A DNA stretch of 64,000 nucleotides, taken from positions 1 to 64,000 of the forward strand of contig NZ_CP151726.1 in NCBI RefSeq assembly GCF_038443385.1. Direction: 5' to 3'. This DNA is from Stieleria varia. GTDB lineage: Bacteria; Planctomycetota; Planctomycetia; Pirellulales; Pirellulaceae. Positions 1-8,300 of the stretch are shown piece by piece. The stretch's first letter is position 1; each line of letters starts with the position of its first letter. Below the pieces are notes generated by a model, which worked only from the letters and a program-made list of their open reading frames with translations, made no database searches and was not told the origin of the DNA. A program made the translations under genes and the position numbers.

Positions 1-1155
1 GTGTCCACCGCAAGTCTGTCAAACGCGAGATCTTCGTCCGAGTTATCGGTCAAGACGTTTCCGCTGGAGCGTCCCGCGCTGCGGGTGCGTCATCGCGGTA
101 CGCGTTCGCGTTCGACACCAACCAACCTTGCGACTCAGCAGACTTCGGAATCACTGCTTCCTTATTTCGTCGCCGGTGACGAGAACCGTTTGGCCGCGTT
201 CGTTTGCCAGAGTGACTCCGCTTTTTCCTACGGTCAGCCGTTGTTGTTGATAGGCGACACCGGGACGGGCAAGTCAGCATTGGCGTTGCACTTGGCTGCC
301 CGTGAGTGTTCCGCCAAAGATTTAGGGGACTCGATCGGATCGGTGAAATACTACACCGCAGCGGACTTTGCCCGTGACTACGCCAGCGCCGTGGATGCTG
401 ACGATCTGATGCCGCTAAGGGCGATCGTTGATGGGGCACCGATCCTGATCATCGACGATTTACAAGGGTTAGCGGGCAAGGCTGCGGCTCAAGAAGAGCT
501 AGCGATTCGCATCGATGGTCGCCTCGCCAGTGGCAAGCCGACCATTCTGACCTGTCGACGCTTGCCATCGGAAACCGCTGGGATCAGACCCCGTTTGGCC
601 AGTCGGACCCTGATGGGCCTGACGGTGCCCCTGCGTCCTCCTGCGGGCGATACCCGGATCACGTTGCTCAGAGAGATCTCTGTGATGCGTGGACTGCAGA
701 TTTCGGACGACCTGTTGCGTCTGTTGGACGCCGGATTGCCGATGGATTTGCCCGTTCGTTCACTCGATGCGGTCGTCAAACAAATCGATTTGCTTTGTCG
801 AATGAACGAGTGCCAAGTCGATGCCAAGACCGTCTCTGGGGCGATCGAGTCGCTTCGACAGGGTGACGAAGTTGAGATTTCCAAGATCGTTCGTGTCGTC
901 GCTCGGTTGCTGGGACTTCGATCCAACGACCTCCGCAGCAGCACTCGCAAGCAGTCCGTTGTGCGTGCTCGTTCGCTGGCGATGTATTTGAGTCGTCGGA
1001 TGACGACCAAGAGCTTGGACCAGATCGGCAAGTACTTCGGCGGTCGCGATCACTCGACCGTTCTGCACGCCATTCGCAAGACAGAATCTTTGCTCGCTAC
1101 CGACGCCGAGTTGTCTCGTGCCGCCGCCGATGCGGCCGACAAGCTCTCCGGCTAG
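1..1155 (+). CDS. dnaA: Chromosomal replication initiator DnaA
   Basis: AAA+ ATPase that binds DnaA boxes at oriC and opens the duplex. Walker A GDTGTGKS is at residues 85-92, Walker B IIDDL at about 150-154, and the C-terminal DNA-binding signature GGRDHSTVLHAIRK begins near residue 347. At 384 residues it is shorter than the roughly 450 usual; the N-terminal 50 residues are low-complexity, so domains I and II look reduced. The GTG used is the first base of the window, so a start further upstream cannot be excluded. It lies ahead of dnaN on the same strand, the classic replication-gene order. Confidence 0.93.
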   Translation: MSTASLSNARSSSELSVKTFPLERPALRVRHRGTRSRSTPTNLATQQTSESLLPYFVAGDENRLAAFVCQSDSAFSYGQPLLLIGDTGTGKSALALHLAARECSAKDLGDSIGSVKYYTAADFARDYASAVDADDLMPLRAIVDGAPILIIDDLQGLAGKAAAQEELAIRIDGRLASGKPTILTCRRLPSETAGIRPRLASRTLMGLTVPLRPPAGDTRITLLREISVMRGLQISDDLLRLLDAGLPMDLPVRSLDAVVKQIDLLCRMNECQVDAKTVSGAIESLRQGDEVEISKIVRVVARLLGLRSNDLRSSTRKQSVVRARSLAMYLSRRMTTKSLDQIGKYFGGRDHSTVLHAIRKTESLLATDAELSRAAADAADKLSG

Positions 1156-1826
1156 GTATTTTTCCTCACTATTTCCGACACTTCTCGCTGATCGCCACCC
1201 CGCTAAACGCTTTCACCACTGGTTCCCAGGCTCCTGCCTGGGAACCCTATGATTAGTAGGCTCCTGCCTGCCGATCTGCTGACAATTTCCAGGCTACGCT
1301 GATTTTCGCGAGGCAGAGCCTCCATGGCAGTGCGTTCCCTGGGGTGAGCCTGGGAGCGAGTGTTCTGCGGGGTGCCTATCAGCGAGAAGTGTCCTATTTC
1401 CACCTTTTTTTTCGGTGGAAAACCTGTCCGCTACCTGTTCATCTGGCGTCAGACTTTCTTCGTTGGACCTGTCGTTTTCTCCTCAAGGTCTGTCAATGAA
1501 TGTTGGTAAGTGGCGTTTTGACGAACCTTCAATCAACGCCGCACTGACATGTTTTCCACTCTCCCGACTTTTTCCCAACTTGTTTCTCCGTCTTGACTTC
1601 CAGCCGCCAAAGTCGAGTTACTGACACGATTCGCCACGTCATTAAGACGACGAAGATAAAAAGAAATATCTTTATCATCATGCTGTCCCTGATCGCTTTG
1701 ACTGCTGGCAAACAAACACGTCGTTCGGGAGGTGCGAGAAAGCCTGGCAGGCGTTAAAACATGCGTCGAACGTTCATCAACAATGCCGACCGATCGTAGG
1801 ATCGTTTCTCGCTTCTGTGTTGCTCC
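1156..1826. other. dnaA-dnaN intergenic region, candidate oriC
   Basis: This 671-bp gap has no convincing gene. It holds several near-matches to DnaA boxes: ATTTCCACC near 1394, TTTTCCACC on the minus strand near 1412-1420, and TTTTCCACT near 1552. An A/T-rich stretch at about 1655-1680 (AAAGAAATATCTTTATC) could be an unwinding element. Origins commonly lie beside dnaA, but no perfect TTATCCACA box was seen, so the assignment is an inference. Confidence 0.45.
1221..1246. terminator. Perfect hairpin downstream of dnaA
   Basis: An 11-bp perfect stem (GGTTCCCAGGC paired with GCCTGGGAACC) encloses a TCCT loop about 65 bp after the dnaA stop. There is no T-tract, so it may be a dispersed hairpin repeat rather than a true terminator; related GCCTGGGA words recur to about 1360. 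Confidence 0.4.
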
Positions 1827-2945
1827 ATGAAAATCACTTGTTCTCGCGAACCGCTCACCGCTGCTTTCTCGTTGGCCGCCAGCATCGCTCCCACACGGTC
1901 TCCCAAGGAGATCCTACAGAACGTCAAGATCACTGCGTCGGGAGGCAAGTTGACGCTCACAGCGACCGACATGGAGGTCGGGATCCGGCTTGATATCGAG
2001 GAGGGTGTGGAGATCGAGGTCGAAGGCACCGCGTTGCTGCCGGTCGGCCGAACCAACGCCATTTTGCGAGAAAGCAATGACGAGACGTTGACGCTGGAGA
2101 CCGACGACTCCGGTGTGATCGTTCGCGGCAGCCGCAGCAAGTTTCGTCTACCGGGAAACAACCCAGACGAATTTCCACCGGTGGGAGCGTTCGAGGAGGA
2201 CAAGTACCACGTCATCTCGACGCGATTGTTTCGGACGATGGTCAAGCGGACTGTTTTCGCGACCGACACCGAGAACAGCCGCTTTGCACTCGGTGGGGTG
2301 CTGTTGGAACTCACCGGAGACGAAGTCATCGCAGTCGGCACCGACGGGCGTCGGTTGGCTCGGATGGAAGGCAAGGGCGAGTCAGTCGGTGGTCATGAGA
2401 CCACCGGGACCAGCACCATCGTACCGACGCGAGCCATTCAGTTGATGGAGCGTGCCTTGGATGAAAAGCAAGACACCGTCGACGTGGCGGCCCGAGCGAG
2501 CGACTTGTTGCTCAGAACCAACAACGCGGTGATCCATTCGCGGTTGGTCGAAGGCCGATATCCCAATTGGAGACAGGTGTTTCCCAAAAGAGACGACGCG
2601 GTGATTTTGGACATGACCGTGGGTCCATTGTTCGCAGCTTTGCGACAAGCTGCGATCGTGACCGATCACGAGAGCCGCGGAATCGATTTCACGTTCGCCG
2701 ATGGAACGCTGAAACTGGAGGCCAACACCAAGGATATCGGTGAGTCGCAGATCGAATTGCCGATCGCCTATGACGGAGACCCGATCACGCTGACGATGGA
2801 CCATCGTTACGTGGCGGATTTCTGCAAGGTGCTGGATGCCGAAGCGAGCTTTCAGTTGGAAGTCGAGTCGTCAGCTGCACCAGCCTTGTTGAGTACCGAC
2901 GATGGCTATGGTTACGTGATCATGCCGATGGCCCGAGACCGATAG
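1827..2945 (+). CDS. dnaN: DNA polymerase III sliding clamp (beta subunit)
   Basis: Ring-shaped processivity clamp of the replisome. The 372-residue length and the three-domain pattern are typical of DnaN: start MKITCSREPLTAAFSLAASI, an internal GTDGRRLA block near residue 175, and the C-terminal YVIMPMARDR, which matches the usual ending of beta clamps. The ATG at 1827 gives the canonical N-terminus. It is followed after 13 bp by the DciA-like gene, suggesting joint transcription. Confidence 0.96.
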   Translation: MKITCSREPLTAAFSLAASIAPTRSPKEILQNVKITASGGKLTLTATDMEVGIRLDIEEGVEIEVEGTALLPVGRTNAILRESNDETLTLETDDSGVIVRGSRSKFRLPGNNPDEFPPVGAFEEDKYHVISTRLFRTMVKRTVFATDTENSRFALGGVLLELTGDEVIAVGTDGRRLARMEGKGESVGGHETTGTSTIVPTRAIQLMERALDEKQDTVDVAARASDLLLRTNNAVIHSRLVEGRYPNWRQVFPKRDDAVILDMTVGPLFAALRQAAIVTDHESRGIDFTFADGTLKLEANTKDIGESQIELPIAYDGDPITLTMDHRYVADFCKVLDAEASFQLEVESSAAPALLSTDDGYGYVIMPMARDR

Positions 2946-2958
2946 TGTGTGAACGATC

Positions 2959-3291
2959 GTGGCCAAAAAACGCAAGCCGGTCGAGAAAAAGGAACGACAA
3001 CCGATCCAAAAGATCGGAGCGTTGGTCAACCAACTGCTCGCCCGCAGGGGCTACGCGGCGATCGAAGTCAACGAGCAGTTGCACGCAGCGATAGCATCAG
3101 CAGTCCCCGGTGAATTGGGCGATCAAATCATCGTCGGGCGAATCAGCCGCGGCGTGTTGCAGGTTTTCGCGACCGACTCGGTGGTCTTGCAGGAAATCAC
3201 CTTTCAGAAGCGGGCGATCCTGAAACGGATTCAAAAGGAATTGCCGCAGTCACAAATCACCGACCTGCGTTTTCGAATCCAAACCGCATGA
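2959..3291 (+). CDS. DUF721/DciA-family protein
   Basis: A 110-residue protein of the DUF721 type, the family that includes the replicative-helicase loader DciA. It has a basic N-terminus (MAKKRKPVEKKERQ), a middle segment with VGRISRGVLQVFATDSVVLQE resembling the DUF721 core, and an end IQKELPQSQITDLRFRIQ typical of the family. The GTG at 2959 lies 13 bp after dnaN, and the stop overlaps the next ATG. Position between dnaN and tag fits a replication role, but helicase loading is inferred from family and context. Confidence 0.75.
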   Translation: MAKKRKPVEKKERQPIQKIGALVNQLLARRGYAAIEVNEQLHAAIASAVPGELGDQIIVGRISRGVLQVFATDSVVLQEITFQKRAILKRIQKELPQSQITDLRFRIQTA

Positions 3292-3908
3292 AACACAGCA
3301 ACGTGATCCGATGTGATGACGGAGTCAAACGGTGCTGGTGGTGCGTCAGCGACCCGCAGTACATCGACTATCACGATCAGGAATGGGGCCGACCGGTCAC
3401 TGACGAGATCCGTTTGTTCGAGAAACTTTGTTTGGAGGGATTTCAATCGGGTTTGAGTTGGCTGACCATTCTCAAAAAACGAGAGAACTTTAGAAAGGCA
3501 TTCGCCGGGTTTGATTTCGAAAAAGTGTCACGATACGGGGACAAAGACGTGACGCGTTTGATGGCCGATGCGGGCATCGTTCGCAATCGAGCGAAGATCG
3601 AGGCAACGATCAACAACGCACAGCGGGCGTCGGAGTTGGCAAACAGTGGTCGCTCGTTGGCGGGTCAACTGTGGCAGTTTCGACCGGCCCGATCACCGGT
3701 TTTGCGCAGTCGCGATCAAGTCCAGGCAACGACACCGGAATCGATAGCGATGAGCAAAACGCTTCGCAAACAAGGTTGGAAATTCATCGGTCCGACGACC
3801 TGTTATGCATTGATGCAAGCGATGGGAATGGTCAATGATCATCTGCGAACCTGTGATCATTGGCAGCAGGTCGAGCAAGAACGCAAGGCATTTGAACAGC
3901 CGTCATAG
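3288..3908 (+). CDS. tag: DNA-3-methyladenine glycosylase I
   Basis: Base-excision-repair enzyme that removes 3-methyladenine from alkylated DNA. Family marks are the N-terminal RCWWCVSDPQYIDYHDQEWG block (Cys/His zinc ligands and the YHDxEWG motif), GFQSGLSWLTILKKRENFRKAF, and the C-terminal FIGPTTCYALMQAMGMVNDH. The length of 206 is slightly above the usual 190. The ATG overlaps the previous stop as ATGA, so translation is probably coupled. Its end overlaps the convergent cupin gene by 6 bp. Confidence 0.95.
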   Translation: MKHSNVIRCDDGVKRCWWCVSDPQYIDYHDQEWGRPVTDEIRLFEKLCLEGFQSGLSWLTILKKRENFRKAFAGFDFEKVSRYGDKDVTRLMADAGIVRNRAKIEATINNAQRASELANSGRSLAGQLWQFRPARSPVLRSRDQVQATTPESIAMSKTLRKQGWKFIGPTTCYALMQAMGMVNDHLRTCDHWQQVEQERKAFEQPS

Positions 3909-4361
3909 CATGGGCGGCAAAAAGTCGATACCGAATTTCTCGCCGATAGCAGCCATAGCGATCGGATCCGGTGGAGCATCGACCGGTATCTTGGCAAACT
4001 CAAGGACGAAATCTTCGAAACCGGCCGGGTGACATGTGATCAAGAGCTTGCCCGGTCGATCGGACGTGTTTCGAAACTGATGAGCGATCCCCGGAGGCGC
4101 GATCAAGAAAGAACCGGGACCGGCATGCACGGTGTCGTCGCCGATCGCAAAAACGAAGTCACCGTCAATCACATAGAACGTTTCGGACTCCCTGTGGTGT
4201 CGGTGACAGGGCGGACCGGCACCGGCGGGAACCACGGTTTCCAGAATCGTGCAAACACCATTGGTGTCCGCTGCAGTGGCTTTGATCGTGATTTGATCGC
4301 CGCCCAAGACCACGTAGTGATCGCCTTGCCCAGAGTCGACAACCAATTTTCGAGAAATCAT
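3903..4361 (-). CDS. Cupin-domain protein
   Basis: Small 152-residue single cupin. Motif 1 is visible as HRHHRESETFYVIDG, with the His-x-His and Glu metal ligands, and motif 2 as PPGIAHQFRN. Such proteins often bind Fe, Mn or Zn and may be enzymes or sensors; the substrate cannot be told. It converges on tag and is divergent from the glycosyltransferase-like gene starting at 4460, about 100 bp away. Confidence 0.8.
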   Translation of the reverse strand: MISRKLVVDSGQGDHYVVLGGDQITIKATAADTNGVCTILETVVPAGAGPPCHRHHRESETFYVIDGDFVFAIGDDTVHAGPGSFLIAPPGIAHQFRNTSDRPGKLLITCHPAGFEDFVLEFAKIPVDAPPDPIAMAAIGEKFGIDFLPPML

Positions 4362-4459
4362 GACCCGCTCACTCTAGATTGTTTTGTGGTTGGTGAGAGA
4401 CCGTAGTACGGTAAAGGAATCATCGTAGCGGAACATGACAAGAAAGATTTGGATTCCCC

Positions 4460-5356
4460 ATGAAAATCGAATCGATCACCTGGACGTTTGTCTGCCAAGC
4501 AGGGCGTTTGGAGAGGGAAGCCAGCGTGTTGGCAGCTAGTCTTCGTCAGTTCCTCGGTCCGCGGGCTCATTTGATCGCGACGCTGCCGCATTCGTCATCC
4601 GTGACACACGATGACGCATTTGAGTCGATCACCCCGGCGGTGCGAGCTTTCTTGCAAGAGTTGGGTGTGCGGTTGACACCTCAACTCAATCCGCTGCTCA
4701 AATCACCGGGCACACTGCCAGACCTGCTGATGAACAAAGCCTATGCGTTGAAAGCGGACCCAGCGGCAAAGGTCGTTGTTTTCTTGGACAGCGACCAGTT
4801 GTGTCACGGCGTGCCACAGTGGACTGATTTTGCTGTGCCGTTCTATGGGCGAGCGGTTTTTTTTTCAGGAGCCGCTGCGATGCAGGGACTGTGGGAACAA
4901 GCCTACGAAGCATGCGAGGTGACCATGCCGAATCATCGCATCGTGGTTCGCAAGCGAGACGGCACTCATCCACCGATCGTTTGTCCGGCATATTTCAACA
5001 GCGGATTTCAAGCCGTCCACCAACCATGGATTGAGCCGTTTGTACAGCAGTACGTGGATTGTTATCAGCGTCTCAAAGTGATCGATCTCTTGGGCGAGGC
5101 GAGATATTTCACTGAACAGGTAGCGATGGCGATCGCGGTGGCAAAAGTCGGAATCCCCTATCAAATGGACACGCAGCGAATCAACGAGAGCTTTCGACAC
5201 TACTACAGCACGTCCATCTTGGCGTCGCTGCCCCAGCACTCACGATTGGTTCGACAACTCTGTCAAGTTTATCCACCGCTATTGAGCATCTTGCAACCAC
5301 ATTCAGAGTGGGACGGTGTTTTATCGGCGGATCACAGCACTTCCAGTGCGAGCTGA
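4460..5356 (+). CDS. Glycosyltransferase-like (GT-A fold) protein
   Basis: 298 residues. A segment NKAYALKADPAAKVVVFLDS followed by DQLC resembles the nucleotide-sugar site of GT-A transferases (hydrophobic strand, then D-x-D: DSD). CPAYFNSGFQAVH is like the acceptor-side strand with an N-S-G turn. No signal peptide is seen, so it is probably cytoplasmic. The last 25 bp overlap the convergent end of the giant protease gene. The specific sugar and acceptor cannot be deduced. Confidence 0.5.
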   Translation: MKIESITWTFVCQAGRLEREASVLAASLRQFLGPRAHLIATLPHSSSVTHDDAFESITPAVRAFLQELGVRLTPQLNPLLKSPGTLPDLLMNKAYALKADPAAKVVVFLDSDQLCHGVPQWTDFAVPFYGRAVFFSGAAAMQGLWEQAYEACEVTMPNHRIVVRKRDGTHPPIVCPAYFNSGFQAVHQPWIEPFVQQYVDCYQRLKVIDLLGEARYFTEQVAMAIAVAKVGIPYQMDTQRINESFRHYYSTSILASLPQHSRLVRQLCQVYPPLLSILQPHSEWDGVLSADHSTSSAS

Positions 5357-8300
5357 TCGGCAGCCAATTGCAACTCCAATTCACTATCAACGGATGTTGC
5401 CGATCCACTTGGCGGAGTCGTCCGTTGTCGTCTGATTTCATTGACAACGAACAACGCGTCGTCCGCCGAGACACGACCGTCGGCATTGGTATCGAGCAGA
5501 CCCATCTCTTCTTCGGCGTCACCAATGAGCTGATCCAAAGCCAATCGATTGATGACCGCCAGGGCATCCGAAGCGGTAACCACTCCGTCGCCATTGGCAT
5601 CACCTGAGATGGGAGTGGCAATGGGAGCGGCGTTGGTGGCGTTGGTGCTGCCGTTGGAGAAAGAAATGCCATTTGGTGCGAGAGTGAAATTGAGAGGTCG
5701 CGATGACCGCGAGCCACTCATGTCCTTGAACAGGCCGGTGCCCGGATTGGTTAAATCGCTTGTATAAAGTTCACGGTCACCGCTAGCATCCAGAGCGCTA
5801 AACAGCAGTTGATTTCCGAGGGTGGTTAAATTCTCGGGCTCACCACTGTCAGAACCATTGAGGTTCTTGACCAACACGGTACCGGATTCTGTTCCATCTG
5901 TTTTGAACAATTCGCGTTGAACACCGGCGGAAGCCACGAAGACCAACTCGCCGTTGAATTCGGTCAGTTCAACGGGATTGGCACTGTTGTTGTTATTGAG
6001 ATTCGCCACCATCACGGTGCTCGAGGACGGGCCAGTCGTGACGAACAGCTCGCGTTGATTGGCACTGGAGTTGGCGGCAAAGAACAGTTTGCCATCGACA
6101 ACGATCAGCTCACTGGGGCTAGCGCTAGCAGAGCCACCCAAGTCACGAACAAGGCCAGTGCTGGCAGCAAAACCATTGCTTTTGAACAATTCGCGTTCAC
6201 CGCTGGGCAGCATCGCGGTAAAGAATACCTGGCTGCCGTAGCGAGTCAGGTTTTGCGGATCAGCCGAGACGCTGCCCGAGAGGTTCTCGACCAACACCGT
6301 CCCAGAGGGAGTGCCATCGGACTTGTGCAACTCACGTTCTCCACTGGCCGTTACGGCAGAGAAAAAGAGGGTGTCTCCAACGACCGTCAAGTCTCTGGGG
6401 TCAGCATTCACGTCTCCAGAAAGATTAACGATCGGTTTGGTGCCGGCGACGGTTCCATCGCTAACAAACAACTCTCGTTGATTCGCACCGATTTGAGCGG
6501 CAAAGTAAAGCAGTCCACCCATCTCAACCAAATCGGTTGGCTGGCTGCTGACTGATCCAGCGAGATTCTCGACCACATGGGTTCCGGCAAAGGTTCCATC
6601 GCTGACGAACAGTTCACGTTGACCATCCGAGCGGTTGGCGGCAAAGAACAACTTGCTACCGACGCGAGTCAATTCTGTGGGATTACTGGAAACCGAGCCG
6701 CCCAAGTCGCGAACCAATTGTGTTCCAGCGGGGGTGCCATCGGACATAAACAATTCACGTTGGTTGGCAGACGTCATTGCCGAAAAGAACAACCGATCGC
6801 CCACGAGTGTCAAATACTCGGGTTGCGCGGAGATCGAACCGCCAATATTGGTAAGCGGTTTGGTGCCAGCTACGGTGCCATCGGAGGCGAACAACTCGCG
6901 TTGATTATCAGCAGTCACGGCGGTGAAAAAGTAGCTATCTACCAGCGGAAAGCTATTTGGGACGGCGATGAAATCACGTGGTTTGGAGGAAACATCACCA
7001 CTGAGATTGGTGAGCATCTCGGTGCCCGCACTCGACAGGTCGCTAGTGAAGACTTCGCGTTGTCCGTCGCCAGTGGTCGCCACGAAAACCAATTTTCCTC
7101 GGACGGAAGTCAACTGCTGCGGTTGACTACTCACAGAGCCGGCAATGTTTTTGACCAGTTCCGTGCCAGTAAATGTGCCATCGCTTCGGAACAGTTCCCG
7201 TTGGTCACCGGACGAGGCAACAAAAGCGAGCATGCCATCAACTTCGGTCAGCTCGACCGGATCAGCACTGGCACCGCCGTTGAGGTCTTTGACCAACTGG
7301 GTGCTTAAAGCAGTCCCCGTCGTGACAAACAGTTCTCGCTGTGTGCTGCTGGAGTTGGCGGCAAAGTAGAGTTTTCCATCGACCACGGTGAGTTCGTCGG
7401 GGCGAGAGCTGACACCACCGCCAAGATTCGTCACGATTTCAGTGCCCGCAGCGGTCCCGTTGCTCTTAAACAGTTCACGTTCGCCGTTGGCCAAACTCGC
7501 CGTGAAAAAGACTCGGCTACCCAACCTAGTTAGGCCGACCGGATCAGCAGATCGGGAGCTGCCTAGGTTTTCAATCATCTTCGTGCCGCTAGCGGTGCCA
7601 TCACTCTTGAATAACTCACGTTCGGTGCTGTTGATCCGAGCGGTGAAGAACAAGGTGTCACCCACGGCGATCAATTCTTGCGGATTAGCATTCAGATTGC
7701 CGGAAAGATTGACCAACGGTTTCGTACCAGCAAGTGTGCCATTGCTGACGTGCAACTCACGCTGGTTGGCTCCAATATTGGCACTGAAGTAGAGCTCTCC
7801 TTTGAAGGCGGTCAGCCATTTTGGATCACTCGCTACGGTGCCAGCGAGATTCTCCACCAGGCGTGTTCCGACCGAGGTTCCATCGGTGACGAACAGTTCC
7901 CGTTGGCCGTTGTCCATTTCGGCAGAAAAGAAGATTTGGTTGCCGACCTTCGTCAATTCAGCAGGTTTGGATGGAGCGTTTCCAGAGAGGTCCTTCAGTA
8001 GTTTAGTGGAGCTCGGGGTGCCTTCCGATACAAAGAGCTCACGGTCACCATTGGACGTCAGCGCGGTGAAGATGATTTGATCACCCAACAACGTCAGGTC
8101 GGCAGGATTGGACGCCGTGGCGCCGGAGAGATTTGCCAGCAGCGCGGTGTTGTTTCCGCTGCCGTCGGAGGCGAACAGCTCACGTTGTCCATCGGGAGTT
8201 TCGGCGGTGAAGTAGAATTTTCCGCTGCTGTTGCCATTGCCGTTGAATCCGCCGCCAGGATTGCCACCGCCGCCTCCGTTGTCCACAGCGGCGATAGCAG

